Shown: one piece after another, positions 27,664 through 39,065 of the stretch | Numbering within the stretch: position 1 is the first letter of the stretch | How the letters are laid out: each line of letters opens with the position of its first letter | From: Nonomuraea gerenzanensis | GTDB lineage: Bacteria > Actinomycetota > Actinomycetes > Streptosporangiales > Streptosporangiaceae | Length of the DNA stretch: 64,000 nucleotides | NCBI RefSeq assembly: GCF_020215645.1 | Contig: NZ_CP084058.1 | Location: 10,718,501-10,782,500, forward strand | Direction of reading: 5' to 3' | Program-made: the position numbers and the translations under genes | Notes under the pieces: model-generated | Databases searched by the model: none | Seen by the model: only the letters and a program-made list of their open reading frames with translations | What the model was told of the DNA's origin: nothing

Positions 27664-29151
27664 TCAGTCAACCTTTTGTCCTGACATGCTGACCTTCAAC
27701 CCGCGCACGACCTCGGCCGCCTTGTGCGCCGGCAGCCGCGCGAACCCCACCACCACGGCCTCCGCCCCGGGCAGGTCCCGCATCGGCCCCACCGCCTCCG
27801 CCGACAGGCCCAGCCGGCGCGCGGCGGCCACGGTGCGCCCCTCGTCCCAGCCCGGCGGCAGCTCCAGGAACACGTGCAGCCCGGCCTCGATGCCCCTGAC
27901 CCGCACCCGGGGCAGCTCCCGGGCCAGCGCCTCGACCAGGGCGTCCCGGCGGCGGCGGTACTCCCTGCGCATCCGCCGCAGGTGCTTGTCATAGCCTCCG
28001 GTACGCAGGAAGTGCGCCAGCGCGTACTGCTCGATCACCGGAGAGCCGAGGTCGAGCTCCCCCCGCGCCCGGCGGATGGCCTCTGCCAGGTCGGGCGGCG
28101 CGGCCACCCAGCCGAGCCGCAGACCGGGGGCCAGGGCCTTGCTCACACTGCCCGAGAGGACGACCCGGTCGGGCGCCAGCCCTTGCAGGCAGCCCACGGG
28201 GTCGCGGTCGAAGCGGAACTCAGCGTCGTAGTCGTCCTCCAGGACGACCCGGTGACCCGCGTACGCCCACTCCATCAGCGCCGCCCGGCGCGCCGGCGAG
28301 AGCACCACCCCGGTCGGGAACTGGTGGGCGGGCGTCACCAGCGCGGCGTCACCGCTCAGCTTGCGTACGTCGAGGCCCTGCTCGTCCACCGGCACCGGCA
28401 CCAGGTGCGCACCGGCCCGGCGCAGCAGCGGCACCTGGCGGTGGCTGGTCGGATCCTCCACGGCCAGCCGCAGCGCCCTCTGCTGGGCCCGCTCCTGTGC
28501 CCGCTCCTGTGCCCGCTGCTGTGCCCGCTGCTGGGCCCGCTGCTGGGCCCGCTGCTGGGTCAGCACGTGCAGAGCCAGGCTCAGCCCCTGCGCCACGCCG
28601 CCCACGATGATCAGGTTCTCGGGGCGCACGTCGGCCGCCCTGACCCGCCGGAGGTAGGCGGCCAGCTCTTCGCGCAGCTCAGGCACGCCGCCGGGGTCCC
28701 CGTAATCGAGGGCGTCCGAGGGTACGGTGGTCAGGACGTGCCTGACGGCCGCGAGCCAGCGTTCACGGGGGAAGTGGCCGAGGTCGGGGGAGGTGGGGCG
28801 ATGACCGTAGTACGACGGCGACGCCGGGGCGCTCGGCGTCCGGCGGGCCGGCCTGAGCCGCGGCGGGGCCGGGTCGCGCGGCCTGAGTGCCGTACGGGCG
28901 GCGGCGTTCTTGGGGGTGACCTGGGTGCCGACGCCCACCCTGGAGACCAGGAAGCCCTCGGCGACCAGTTGCTCGTACGCCTCCACGACGACTCCCCTGG
29001 AGACCTGGAGGTCGGTGGCGAGGTCGCGGGTGGCGGGCAGGCGGGTGCCCGGCGTGAGCCGCCCGCCGCGGATGGATTCGCGCAGCTCAGCCGCGATCTG
29101 CCCGGCAATGCCCCCCTTCCCGCGATTTATCTGGATATGGAGGTCGGCCAT
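27664..29151 (-). CDS. MocR/PdxR-type regulator (GntR domain fused to aminotransferase domain)
   Basis: A 495-residue MocR regulator. An N-terminal GntR winged helix (residues 10-75, GKGGIAGQIAAELRESIRGGRLTPG...) is fused to a fold-type I PLP-dependent aminotransferase-like domain with DDYDAEFRFDRDP and the PLP lysine region SGSVSKALAPGLRLGW. Such proteins sense PLP or a metabolite and often regulate a divergent gene, here the EamA transporter at 29220. An unusual insertion of QRAQ/ERAQ repeats (encoded by 28475-28558) splits the domain after the GGVAQGLSLALHVL helix. Confidence 0.93.
   Translation of the reverse strand: MADLHIQINRGKGGIAGQIAAELRESIRGGRLTPGTRLPATRDLATDLQVSRGVVVEAYEQLVAEGFLVSRVGVGTQVTPKNAAARTALRPRDPAPPRLRPARRTPSAPASPSYYGHRPTSPDLGHFPRERWLAAVRHVLTTVPSDALDYGDPGGVPELREELAAYLRRVRAADVRPENLIIVGGVAQGLSLALHVLTQQRAQQRAQQRAQQRAQERAQERAQQRALRLAVEDPTSHRQVPLLRRAGAHLVPVPVDEQGLDVRKLSGDAALVTPAHQFPTGVVLSPARRAALMEWAYAGHRVVLEDDYDAEFRFDRDPVGCLQGLAPDRVVLSGSVSKALAPGLRLGWVAAPPDLAEAIRRARGELDLGSPVIEQYALAHFLRTGGYDKHLRRMRREYRRRRDALVEALARELPRVRVRGIEAGLHVFLELPPGWDEGRTVAAARRLGLSAEAVGPMRDLPGAEAVVVGFARLPAHKAAEVVRGLKVSMSGQKVD
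28475..28558 (-). repeat. Seven 12-bp tandem repeats inside the MocR gene
   Basis: Seven 12-bp units, consensus GCCCGCTGCTGG on the plus strand, encode a QRAQ/ERAQ repeat in the protein. Because the unit is a multiple of three the frame is kept, so copy-number change would lengthen or shorten a helical insert without breaking the gene. Confidence 0.9.
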
Positions 29152-29219
29152 ATTGGTCCTGTCTCCCGGTGGGGCATTGGACTGTTTGTGCGAACCATTG
29201 TCTCCCTAGCATCCTTCGC
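29152..29219. promoter_or_regulatory. Divergent MocR-EamA control region with three ATTG direct repeats
   Basis: Between the divergent genes lie three direct repeats ATTGGTCC (29152), ATTGGACT (29176) and ATTGTCTC (29197), spaced 24 and 21 bp. MocR-family regulators commonly bind spaced direct repeats, so these are candidate operators. The match is short and the assignment is tentative. Confidence 0.4.
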
Positions 29220-30107
29220 ATGAGAAACGGCATGAAGAACGGCATCCTGGGCGCCGCCGCGGCCATGTTCCTGGTCGGGACGCTGGCGGGGGTCTCCGGT
29301 CTCGTCGGTGCATACCCCATATACGGCGGCCAGGCGGTTCGGTATCTCGTGGCTTCCGTCATCCTGCTTGTCATAACGAGAGTGCTCGGCCTTCGGTTCG
29401 TGCGATTGACGTGGCGCGAGACGCTCTGCCTGCTCGGGCTGACGCTGCTGGGCCTGGTGTTCTTCAACGTGGCCGTGGTGGAGTCCACCCGCGCCTCTGG
29501 GCCCGCGCTGGTGGGCACCGTGCTCGGCACCGTGCCGCTCGCCCTGGCGCTGGCCGGCGGCAGGCCCGCGCCCCGGGTGCTGATCGGGGCCGGGGTGGTG
29601 GTGACCGGGGCGACGCTGGCCACGGGGCTGGGCAGCGGCACCCCGGAGAGCCTGCTGTGGGCGCTGGGCGCGCTGGTGGGCGAGGTGAGCTTCTCCCTGC
29701 TGGCCATCCCGCTGCTGCCGAAGCTGGGGGCGATCCGGGTGTCGGCGTACTCGACCACGCTGGCCGTGCCCATGCTGGTCGTCGTCGGGCTGATCGACGC
29801 GGGGACGGGCATGCTCAGGGTGCCGACTCCGGCCGAGGCGCTCGGCTTCGCCTACCTGGCGGTCGTGGTGACCGTGGTGGCGTTCTTCCTCTGGTACAAC
29901 TCGCTGCCCAAGCTGGGCCCTGGGCGGGCGGGGCTGTTCGCGGGGCTCATCCCGGTGGCGGCCATCGTCACGGGCGCGGTGCTCGGGGTCGCGATGCCCA
30001 CGGCGTACGACCTCCTGGGAGCGGGGCTCGTGGTCGCCGGCATCCTGATCGGGCTCAGCGCCGAACGGTCGGGCGCCAAGGCGGCGGTGCGGCCGTCCGA
30101 GGCCTGA
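29220..30107 (+). CDS. EamA/DMT-family transporter
   Basis: A 295-residue protein with ten predicted helices arranged as two EamA repeats, each about five helices (LVGTLAGVSGLVGAYPIYGG in the first; LLWALGALVGEVSFSLLAIPLL in the second). These are drug/metabolite exporters, often of amino acids or nucleosides. The start ATG at 29220 was chosen since upstream in-frame sequence overlaps the regulatory repeats. The divergent MocR regulator suggests induction by an amine or PLP-related metabolite. Confidence 0.9.
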   Translation: MRNGMKNGILGAAAAMFLVGTLAGVSGLVGAYPIYGGQAVRYLVASVILLVITRVLGLRFVRLTWRETLCLLGLTLLGLVFFNVAVVESTRASGPALVGTVLGTVPLALALAGGRPAPRVLIGAGVVVTGATLATGLGSGTPESLLWALGALVGEVSFSLLAIPLLPKLGAIRVSAYSTTLAVPMLVVVGLIDAGTGMLRVPTPAEALGFAYLAVVVTVVAFFLWYNSLPKLGPGRAGLFAGLIPVAAIVTGAVLGVAMPTAYDLLGAGLVVAGILIGLSAERSGAKAAVRPSEA

Positions 30108-30162
30108 CGGCCATCCCCTCCTTTCGGTACGCGTAATCTCTTGAGCGACCGAAAGGATGGAC

Positions 30163-31815
<1,653 letters not shown>

Positions 31816-32401
31816 CGTGACGCCCGCGCCGGGGGCTTGCCGGGCGCGGGGGGCGGGCCGGGGGGTTGGGCGCCGGGGAGTCAGGCGCCCTCGCACGCCG
31901 CCTGGGCGCTCGTGCCGCCGTGCACCAACGGCCCGCCACGCTCACGGGTGGCGGCACCGGTGCCCTCGTGCGCGGGCAGCACCTCCGCGCGGGCGGGAAG
32001 CGCGTCCGCAAGGGCCACGCGGGCGGTAAGCGCGGCCACACGCGCCACGCGGACGGTAGGCGCGACCGCGAAGGCCACGCGGACGGTAGGCGCGACCGTA
32101 AGGGCCACGCGGGCCGGAAGCGCAGCCGCGAAGGCCACGCCGGTCGTGCGAGCGGCCGGGATGGCCGCGCCGGTCATGCGAGCGGCCGGGATGGCCGCGC
32201 CGGTAGGCCGCGCGACCGGAACAACCGCGCAGGCAGGCCGGGCGGGCAGAACGGCCGGGCGAGCAGGCCGGGCGCGCAGAGCGCCCGCGTGGAGGGGCAG
32301 GGCGGCCAGAGCGGCCGCGCGAGTAAGCAAGGCGGCCTGACCAGCCGCGCCGGTCGCCGGCGCGTCTCGCCTGGGCTCGGGCCCGCTGACCCGAGAGACG
32401 C
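31816..32401. other. Gene-free repeat-bearing region between fumarase and DUF5999 gene
   Basis: About 590 bp with no convincing gene. Most of it is the 12-unit tandem repeat at 31998-32357. Because the repeat length is divisible by three and stops are absent, long frames are open on both strands, but their products are Arg/Gly/Ala-rich and overlap each other and the DUF5999 gene. Confidence 0.55.
31998..32357. repeat. Twelve consecutive 30-bp imperfect tandem repeats
   Basis: Twelve head-to-tail units of exactly 30 bp, for example starting AGGCGCGACCGCGAAGGCCA. Units 3-4 and units 6-7 are nearly identical; drift increases to the right. Read in one plus-strand frame the tract gives a decapeptide repeat like GRRDREGHAD. 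No spacers are present, so it is not a CRISPR array. It may be a minisatellite or a relic of a repeat-protein gene. Confidence 0.9.
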
Positions 32402-32590
32402 TCACGCGGCCACCGGGGCCCGGTGCGGCGCCACGACGGAGCCGTCGGGCAGCAGCAGACCGGTGTCCTCGAACAGCACGACGCCGTTGCAGAGAAGGCT
32501 CCACCCCTGGTCGGGATGGGACGAGATCACGTGCGACCGCTCACGGTCGAGGGAGTCGGCACTGGGGCAAACGGGCTTGTGACTGCACAT
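32402..32590 (-). CDS. DUF5999-type small protein
   Basis: A 62-residue protein of a family widespread in streptomycetes and relatives. Conserved features are MCSHKPVCPSADSLDRE, SHPDQGWSLLCNGVVLFED and the end LLPDGSVVAPHR. Three cysteines lie in the protein (positions 2, 8 and about 34), two of them near the N-terminus; metal binding is possible but unproven. The function is unknown. ATG start with a GAGAGGT upstream. It reads toward the 30-bp repeat tract and has about 730 bp of gene-free DNA upstream. Confidence 0.88.
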   Translation of the reverse strand: MCSHKPVCPSADSLDRERSHVISSHPDQGWSLLCNGVVLFEDTGLLLPDGSVVAPHRAPVAA

Positions 32591-33324
32591 GGCGCACCTC
32601 TCAGATTGCGCTCCGGGTTGCGGGTCTTCAAAAGGGCAACGTGCGCCCCGACGGCGTGCGAAGGTCCAGTGCGGCTCTGGTCGGCCTCTTCGGCCGGCGG
32701 CGAACCTGGGTCTGGCGCATCCTCATCACGTCCTTAGCGGTCTGTCTTCAACGGTTGTGGGACCTCGGGCGTTCTGCTCTCAGTCTGACCTTCGACACCG
32801 ACACTTTCGTGGATGACGGTCAGCTGGGACGCTCGCCTTCTTTCCTGGTCCTAACCATGCCCCCGTCCCCTTACGGCACCCTTACAAGTCGCTGACGGCG
32901 CCCCGTGGTTCCTGTCAGTCAGCCTGCCGTACGCCTGAATGTCCCCTACCAGGCATCATGCACAACTATTCGGCAAGTCGTTGTGCCGATGGGCACAAAT
33001 GGCAGGTGAGCTGCGAAAACGCCCCAGGAGTGGCCGCGCAGCGAGGGCGTCGGCGACGCCTTCTGAAGAGCCCGCCGGAGGCGCCGGCGGGCGTACCGGA
33101 TCGGAAGCGTCAAGCCACAGGCTCGACGGGACGGAGCAACACGCACTACCTTCGGTATCGCACGTCCACCCGGGCCACACCAGGAAACTTCGGGGCCATC
33201 AACCGGGAGGATGCGGCCAGGTGGTTTGCTGACGTGACGAGTCAGGCGGGTTGACTTAAGTTCGCAACAAATTATCGGCCCCGCCTCTACTGGTCGGTTT
33301 ACCCAAATAGGTAAGCTGCCTGGC
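32591..33324. other. Gene-free region between DUF5999 and kinase genes
   Basis: About 730 bp, less GC-biased than its surroundings. It must carry the promoters of the DUF5999 gene (minus strand) and of the first Ser/Thr kinase (plus strand). Short open frames exist on both strands but none has a convincing start, length or composition. No tRNA-like fold or recognised RNA motif was seen. Confidence 0.5.
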
Positions 33325-34440
33325 ATGCGTGCGCCATCCGGTTACCTACTCGCCGCGCGCTATCGGCTCGTGGAGCCGGTTGGTCGCGGCGGCATGGGCA
33401 CCGTTTGGCGGGCACATGACGAGCTGCTCGACCGGGACGTGGCGGTCAAGGAAGTGCGGTTGCCGTCGGTGCTCGACGAGGAGCTGCGTGCCGAGCTGTG
33501 CGCGCGCACCGAGCGCGAGGGCCGGGCGACCGCCATGGTCGCGCACCCCTCGGTGATCACCGTCTTCGACGTGGTCACGGAGGACGACCGGCCGTGGATC
33601 GTGATGGAGCTGCTGCGGGCCAAGTCCCTTGAGCAGCTCATCCAGGAGGAAGGACCGCTCCACCCGCGCAAGGCCGCCGAGATCGGCCGGCAGATCCTGG
33701 GCGCGCTGCGGGCGGTGCACGCCAAGGGCATCCTGCACCGCGACGTCAAGCCCAGCAACGTGCTGGTGACCGAGGACCGCGCGGTGCTCACCGACTTCGG
33801 CCTGGCCGCCCTCGAAGGTGACGTTTCCATCACCCAGGCGGGCATCGTCCTCGGGTCCGCCGGATACATCGCTCCAGAGCGGGTGCTCGGCTCCAAGGCC
33901 AGCCCCGCCGCGGACCTGTGGTCGCTCGGCGCGACCCTCTACACCGCCGTCGAGGGCCGGGGTCTGCACGGCAGGCGTACGGCCGCCGCCGCCCTCGCGG
34001 CCCTGACCAGCGGCGAGCCGATCCCGATGACCAAGGCGGGCCCGCTGGCCCCCGTGCTCGACGCGCTGCTCAGGATCGACCCGGCGACCAGGCTCGACTC
34101 CGTGCGCGCCTCGCTCATGCTGACCAGGGTCGCCGCCGGCGGCTCCGCGGAGGAGCCGCTGACCCCGCGCAGGCCCGCGCGCCCCGCCTCGCCGATCCCC
34201 ATCCCCCAGAGCCCTTTCGTCCGCAGGCCCGCGCACCGCGGGCTGCACCGGGCGGACCCGCCGGCGGGCACCGTGAACGTGCCCTCGCCGCGGCAGGAAC
34301 GTAAACCGGGCGAGGGCGTGCACAGGAAGCGCGTGGAACCACGACCGGCGCCGTCGGCTTATGCCCGATTCAAAGCGACGGTGATAAAGTTGTGTCTTCC
34401 TCGGCGGTTCTGGCCAAGAGAACTTCGCAAGCGAGGGTAA
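33325..34440 (+). CDS. Hanks-type serine/threonine protein kinase, soluble
   Basis: A 371-residue kinase. The catalytic domain (about 11-270) is complete: Gly loop VGRGGMGTVWRAH, VAVKEVRL lysine, HRDVKPSNVL catalytic loop, DFGLA and APERVLG. No membrane helix follows; residues 275-371 are basic and Pro-rich, ending in an amphipathic basic segment (FKATVIKLCLPRRFWPRELRKRG) that could touch membrane lipids. It is followed 35 nt later by a second kinase gene of the same subfamily, a likely duplication. Substrates unknown. Confidence 0.93.
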   Translation: MRAPSGYLLAARYRLVEPVGRGGMGTVWRAHDELLDRDVAVKEVRLPSVLDEELRAELCARTEREGRATAMVAHPSVITVFDVVTEDDRPWIVMELLRAKSLEQLIQEEGPLHPRKAAEIGRQILGALRAVHAKGILHRDVKPSNVLVTEDRAVLTDFGLAALEGDVSITQAGIVLGSAGYIAPERVLGSKASPAADLWSLGATLYTAVEGRGLHGRRTAAAALAALTSGEPIPMTKAGPLAPVLDALLRIDPATRLDSVRASLMLTRVAAGGSAEEPLTPRRPARPASPIPIPQSPFVRRPAHRGLHRADPPAGTVNVPSPRQERKPGEGVHRKRVEPRPAPSAYARFKATVIKLCLPRRFWPRELRKRG

Positions 34441-34475
34441 AGCACTTCCCAAGCGAGAATCGATATCTTCTTCTC

Positions 34476-36482
34476 ATGCCGGAACAGCAGACACGCCTGC
34501 TCGCGGAGCGCTACGAGCTCATCACCCCGCTCGGGCGGGGCACGATGGGCACCGTCTGGCGCGCCCGCGACCGCGCGCTCGGGCGCGAGGTGGCGGTCAA
34601 GGAAATCCGCCAGGACTCGGGTCTCACCGAGGAACAGCGGGCCGAGCTGCGCGAACGTATGGTGCGCGAGGGCCGCCTCGCCGCGAGGATCAACCACCCG
34701 TCGGTGGCCTCCATCCACGACGTGCTGATCCACGACAACAGCCCCTGGATCATCATGGAGCTCATCGAGGCCCGCTCGCTGGAGCAGGTGATCGAGGAGG
34801 AGGGGCCGCTGCCGCCACGCCTGGTGGCCGAGATCGGCGTGGACCTCCTCGGGGCGCTGCGCGCGGCGCACGCCCAGGGCATCACCCACCGCGACGTCAA
34901 GCCGGGCAACGTGCTCATCACCGAGAGCGGGCGCGTGGTGCTGACGGACTTCGGCATCGCCAAGGCCGAGGGCGACTCCCGGCTGACGAAGACCGGCATG
35001 GTGATCGGCTCACCCGGCTACACCGCGCCGGAACGTGCCAGGGGTGAGTACACCGGCCCCGAGTCCGACATCTGGTCGCTCGGCGCCACGCTCTACTTCG
35101 CCGTCGAGGGGCGGCCCGCCTACGAGCGGTCCACGATCGCGGAGACGCTGGCGGCGCTGCTCACCGAGAACGCCGACCCGCCGACGCAGGCGGGGCAGCT
35201 CAGGCCCGTGCTGAACGGGCTGCTGAACAAGGACTACCGGCAGCGGCTCAGCGCTGCCAAGGCGGAGACCCTGCTGCGCATGGTCGCCGACACCCCGACG
35301 AGCGAGATGCCGGTGCTGACGGCCGAGGCTCTTATGGCGCAGGAGGCCGCTATGCCCGATCCGTTCGCCGCTCCCAAGGATTCCTCAGGTCCCGCCCCGG
35401 GCGGGCAGGGCGGTCGCGGGCCTGCCGGTCAGCCGCCTTACGGTCAGCCCGGTCAGCGGCCCGGCGGCCAGAACGGGCCCCAGCCCGGTCAGGGGCCCGG
35501 CCAGAACGGGCCCCAGCCCGGCGGCCCGGTGCCCGCCGGGGCTGGAGGGCCCGGCGCCCAGGGACACGGCACGCAGGGACACGGCACGCAAGGGCACGGC
35601 GGGCCGGGTGGCTCCGGAGTGGGGCACGCGATGCAGGGCGTGGGCGGGCCTCAGGCGCCCACCGGGCCGAACGCCTTCAGCGGGCCGCCCGCCGCGTACA
35701 GCCCGCCCGGACAGCGCCCGCCCGGAGCCCAGGGCCCCGCGTCGGGGCCGGGCGCCCCGTCGGGGCCGCAGCCCGTCCCCGGACCGGGCGGCCGGCCGGG
35801 ATCACAGCCCGTCGCAGGACGCGGCGGCCCGTCGGGCCCGCAGCCCGCCTCAGGCCCGCAGCCCGCTTCAGGGCCGCAGCCCGCCTCGGGGCGTCCCGGC
35901 TACGGCCCCGGCGCCCCGTCAGGACCGCACGCGCAGGGACCGCACGCGCAGGGACCGCACGCATCGGCGCCCGGCCCGAACGCGCCCACCGTGCCGCAGG
36001 CGTCCGGAGCCGGCTACCCGCAGGGACAGCAGAACTTCGCCTCCCAGCCCCCCGGCCAGGCCACCGGCCCGGAAAGCGACTACGACCCCGAGCGCACGGT
36101 GAGCATCTCCCGCCCCAAGGGCCCCTTCCCCGGCGCCCAGGAGCAGGGCGGCCAGCCGCGACGCCCGTCCGACGAGGGCTCCATGGCGACCACCCGCATC
36201 CCGAAGGGCTCCCCCGGTCAGCAGGTCTACCCGGTGCCCACACCCCCGCCGGGCCAGCCCCAGCAGAGCCAGCCCCAGCAGAGCCAGCAGCAACCGCCGC
36301 AACCTCAGCAGGGCCGGCAGCTGGGCGGGCACGGCCTGGGCACGGACCTGTTCGCGATCGCGGGCCCGCCGGAGGAGAAGCGCCCCGCGGCCAACCGCAA
36401 CGGCATGCTGGTGCTCATGGCGGTGGCCGCCGCGGCCGCCGTGGTGATCGCCGTGCTGATCGTGGCCCTGTTCTCCAGCTGA
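34476..36482 (+). CDS. Membrane-anchored Ser/Thr protein kinase with Pro/Gly/Gln-rich linker
   Basis: A 668-residue kinase. Residues 9-270 are a full catalytic domain ([37 protein letters not shown]). Residues 300-635 are a long Pro/Gly/Gln/Ser linker with repeated ASGPQP and QGPHA units, likely disordered and perhaps wall-spanning or a phosphorylation platform. A single C-terminal membrane helix ([24 protein letters not shown]) ends the protein with only a few residues outside, so no sensor domain is present. ATG at 34476 was taken because the domain begins at once. Confidence 0.92.
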   Translation: MPEQQTRLLAERYELITPLGRGTMGTVWRARDRALGREVAVKEIRQDSGLTEEQRAELRERMVREGRLAARINHPSVASIHDVLIHDNSPWIIMELIEARSLEQVIEEEGPLPPRLVAEIGVDLLGALRAAHAQGITHRDVKPGNVLITESGRVVLTDFGIAKAEGDSRLTKTGMVIGSPGYTAPERARGEYTGPESDIWSLGATLYFAVEGRPAYERSTIAETLAALLTENADPPTQAGQLRPVLNGLLNKDYRQRLSAAKAETLLRMVADTPTSEMPVLTAEALMAQEAAMPDPFAAPKDSSGPAPGGQGGRGPAGQPPYGQPGQRPGGQNGPQPGQGPGQNGPQPGGPVPAGAGGPGAQGHGTQGHGTQGHGGPGGSGVGHAMQGVGGPQAPTGPNAFSGPPAAYSPPGQRPPGAQGPASGPGAPSGPQPVPGPGGRPGSQPVAGRGGPSGPQPASGPQPASGPQPASGRPGYGPGAPSGPHAQGPHAQGPHASAPGPNAPTVPQASGAGYPQGQQNFASQPPGQATGPESDYDPERTVSISRPKGPFPGAQEQGGQPRRPSDEGSMATTRIPKGSPGQQVYPVPTPPPGQPQQSQPQQSQQQPPQPQQGRQLGGHGLGTDLFAIAGPPEEKRPAANRNGMLVLMAVAAAAAVVIAVLIVALFSS

Positions 36483-36535
36483 GCCGCCGGGGGGCCTTCC
36501 GGCCGTTCACGCCGCCGTGGGTCAGACTGGAAGTC

Positions 36536-37921
36536 ATGAGTGAGTTCCGGATCGAACATGACTCGATGGGCGAGGTACGCGTCCCGGCAGGCGCCAAGTG
36601 GCGTGCGCAGACCCAGCGGGCGGTGGAGAATTTCCCGATCTCCGGCAGGCCGCTGGAGCCGTCGCACATCGCCGCGCTCGGCCTGATCAAGGCGGTGGCG
36701 GCGGAGGTCAACGGCGAGCTGGGCGTGATCGACAAGGACCTGGCCGAGGCGATCGCGCAGGCCGCCGCCGACGTGGCGGAGAACGAGCACGACGGCGACT
36801 TCCCGATCGACGTCTTCCAGACCGGCTCGGGCACCTCGTCCAACATGAACGCCAACGAGGTGATCGCGACGCTGGCCGAGGAGCGGCTGGGCCGTCCCGT
36901 GCACCCCAACGACCACGTGAACGCCTCGCAGTCGTCCAACGACGTGTTCCCCACCTCGATCCACGTGGCGGCGGCCACCGAGGTGAGCTTCCACCTGCTG
37001 CCCTCGCTCAGGCACCTGGCGGAGGCGCTCAGGGAGAAGGCGATCGAGTTCGACGGCGTGGTGAAGTCGGGCCGCACGCACCTGATGGACGCCACGCCGG
37101 TGACCCTGGGCCAGGAGTTCGGCGGGTACGCCTCGCAGATCGAGCACGGTGTCGTCCGCGTCTCGGCGGCCCTGGAGCACGTGCTGGAGCTGCCGCTGGG
37201 CGGCACCGCCGTGGGCACGGGCATCAACACCCCGCAGGGCTTCGCCCAGGAGGCCATCGCGAAGCTGCGCGAGGCGACCGGCATCGCCTTCCAGGAGGCC
37301 CCCGACCACTTCGAGGCCCAGAGCGCCCAGGACTCGATCGTGGAGCTGTCGGGGCAGCTCAAGGTGGTCGCCGTGTCACTCACCAAGATCGCCAACGACC
37401 TGCGGTGGATGGGCTCGGGGCCGCGCGCGGGGCTCGGCGAGATCAACCTGCCCGACCTGCAGCCGGGCTCGTCGATCATGCCGGGCAAGGTCAACCCGGT
37501 GATCCCCGAGGCCACGGCCATGGTCGCGGCCCAGGTGATCGGGAACGACGCGGCGATCACGTTCGCCGGCGCGTCGGGCACCTTCGAGCTGAACGTGCAG
37601 CTCCCCCTCATCGCGCGCAACATCCTGGAGTCGATCAGGCTGCTGGCCAACGTCTCGCGCCTGCTCGCCGACCGCTGCGTCGCCGGCATCACGGCGAACG
37701 TGGAGCGCCTGCGCGAGTACGCCGAGTCGTCCCCGTCGATCGTCACCCCGCTGAACAAGTACGTCGGCTACGAGGAGGCGGCGAAGATCGCCAAGCAGGC
37801 CCTGGCGGAGCGCAAGACGATCAGGGAGGTCGTCATCGAGCGCGGCCACGTGGCCGACGGCAAGCTCACGGAGGAGCAGCTCGACGCCGCGCTCGACGTG
37901 CTCTCGATGACTAGGCCCTGA
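36536..37921 (+). CDS. fumC: Class II fumarate hydratase
   Basis: A 461-residue iron-independent fumarase of the aspartase/fumarase superfamily. It has the signature [11 protein letters not shown], the substrate-binding [14 protein letters not shown] and [10 protein letters not shown], and the [15 protein letters not shown] region. Reaction as for the class I enzyme at 30163. The 3' end overlaps the convergent trpD by 11 nt. Carrying both classes nearby suggests expression under different iron or oxygen conditions; this is inference. Confidence 0.97.
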   Translation: MSEFRIEHDSMGEVRVPAGAKWRAQTQRAVENFPISGRPLEPSHIAALGLIKAVAAEVNGELGVIDKDLAEAIAQAAADVAENEHDGDFPIDVFQTGSGTSSNMNANEVIATLAEERLGRPVHPNDHVNASQSSNDVFPTSIHVAAATEVSFHLLPSLRHLAEALREKAIEFDGVVKSGRTHLMDATPVTLGQEFGGYASQIEHGVVRVSAALEHVLELPLGGTAVGTGINTPQGFAQEAIAKLREATGIAFQEAPDHFEAQSAQDSIVELSGQLKVVAVSLTKIANDLRWMGSGPRAGLGEINLPDLQPGSSIMPGKVNPVIPEATAMVAAQVIGNDAAITFAGASGTFELNVQLPLIARNILESIRLLANVSRLLADRCVAGITANVERLREYAESSPSIVTPLNKYVGYEEAAKIAKQALAERKTIREVVIERGHVADGKLTEEQLDAALDVLSMTRP

Positions 37922-38954
37922 CCGTCCGTGTGGCGTGCGCCCAGCGGGTGAGCAGCGAGAGCGCCGCACCGGAGTCCACGGCGTCGGCGGCCCGCTTGTG
38001 ACCGGCCGCCAGCGCGGGCCCGAGCTCGGCCGCCGGCGGGGTGCCGTCGGCGGCCACCAGGGCGGCGGCGGCGTTGAGCAGCACGATGTCGCGCACGGGG
38101 CCCTGCTCGCCGGAGAGCACGGCACGGGCCACGGCGGCGTTGTGCCGGGCGTCGCCGCCGCGCAGGTCCTCGGGTCTGGCGCGGGGGATCGACAGGTCGA
38201 GCGGGTCGAAGCTCGTCTGCGTGACGCGTCCCCTGCGTACCACCCAGATCGTGGAGGGGCCGCAGGTCGTCAGCTCGTCGAGCCCGTCGTCGCCCCTGAA
38301 GACGAGCGCGGAGCAGCCGCGCTCGGCCAGCACGCCCGCCATGACCGGCGCCATGGTCGGGTGGTAGACGCCGACGGCCTGCGCGGGCGGCAGGGCGGGG
38401 TTGGCGAGCGGGCCGAGGAAGTTGAAGACGGTGGGGACACCCAGCTCGCGGCGCGGCTGGGAGGTGCGTCTCAGCGCCGGGTTGAAGGTGGCGGAGAAGC
38501 AGAACGTGATCCCCACCTCGTCCGCGACGCGCACCACGTCGGCGGGCGGCAGGTCGATGACCACGCCCAGCTCCTCCAGCACGTCGGCGGAGCCCGCCAT
38601 GGAGGAGGCGGCCCTGCCGCCGTGCTTGACGACCTTGGCCCCGGCGGCGGCGGTCACGATGGCGGCCATGGTGGAGACGTTCACGGTGTTGGCCTGATCG
38701 CCGCCGGTGCCGACCAGGTCGACGGGGTCGCCGGACACCCGGATGGCCGCGGCCTTGGCCAGCATGCCGTCGGCCAGCCCCGACACCTCCGCCACGCTCT
38801 CGCCCTTGGCGCGCAGCGCGACGGCGAACGCGGCGATCTGGGCGTCGGTGGCCAGGCCGGACATGATCTGGTCCATGGCCCAGCCGGCCTGGCGCGCGGT
38901 GAGCGAGGTGCCGTCGAGCAGCGTGGTGAGGATCCGTGGCCAGGTGGTGGTCAT
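37911..38954 (-). CDS. trpD: Anthranilate phosphoribosyltransferase
   Basis: Second step of tryptophan synthesis: transfers phosphoribose from PRPP to anthranilate. It has 347 residues with the PRPP loop GTGGD (82-86), KHGGRAASS (110-118), [10 protein letters not shown] and the class signature around [13 protein letters not shown] at 38954 chosen over a longer form that would overlap the attenuator hairpin. trpD stands alone here, with no other trp gene in the window. Its 5' region encodes a Trp-Trp leader peptide with alternative hairpins (39008-39093), so expression is probably set by transcription attenuation. Confidence 0.97.
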   Translation of the reverse strand: MTTTWPRILTTLLDGTSLTARQAGWAMDQIMSGLATDAQIAAFAVALRAKGESVAEVSGLADGMLAKAAAIRVSGDPVDLVGTGGDQANTVNVSTMAAIVTAAAGAKVVKHGGRAASSMAGSADVLEELGVVIDLPPADVVRVADEVGITFCFSATFNPALRRTSQPRRELGVPTVFNFLGPLANPALPPAQAVGVYHPTMAPVMAGVLAERGCSALVFRGDDGLDELTTCGPSTIWVVRRGRVTQTSFDPLDLSIPRARPEDLRGGDARHNAAVARAVLSGEQGPVRDIVLLNAAAALVAADGTPPAAELGPALAAGHKRAADAVDSGAALSLLTRWAHATRTVRA

Positions 38955-39007
38955 TGAGTGCCCCTTCTGTCGTCTGTGCTCGACGGGGGGCACCCACTGC
39001 AACGGTG

Positions 39008-39032
39008 ACGGCCGCCTCGTCGAGGCGGCCGT
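39008..39032 (-). terminator. Candidate attenuator terminator hairpin of trpD
   Basis: A perfect 11-bp stem, ACGGCCGCCTC (39008-39018) and its complement (39022-39032), closed by a 3-nt loop. There is no U-run after it, as is common in high-GC actinobacteria. It is segment 3:4 of the proposed attenuator. Confidence 0.7.
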
Positions 39033-39050
39033 GCGCGTATCGCCGGAGGT

Positions 39051-39065
39051 CCGCCTAGGAGGCGG
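39051..39065 (-). promoter_or_regulatory. Attenuator segments 1:2 (pause hairpin) of trpD leader
   Basis: CCGCCT and AGGCGG with a 3-nt loop form a hairpin overlapping the last leader codons. On the minus-strand RNA its second half (AGGCGG) can instead pair with CCGCCT in the terminator's first arm, giving a classical antiterminator. The two states are mutually exclusive. Confidence 0.7.

Noticed and set aside
31998..32357. CRISPR array
   Set aside because: Units are directly adjacent with no spacers and drift steadily; no cas genes are near.
31866..32582. A plus-strand frame with decapeptide repeats
   Set aside because: It overlaps the DUF5999 gene over most of that gene's length and has no ribosome site; several frames are equally open through the repeat. 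Kept only as a repeat.
36536..38954. fumC-trpD as a single operon
   Set aside because: The genes are convergent and overlap at their 3' ends, so they cannot share a transcript.
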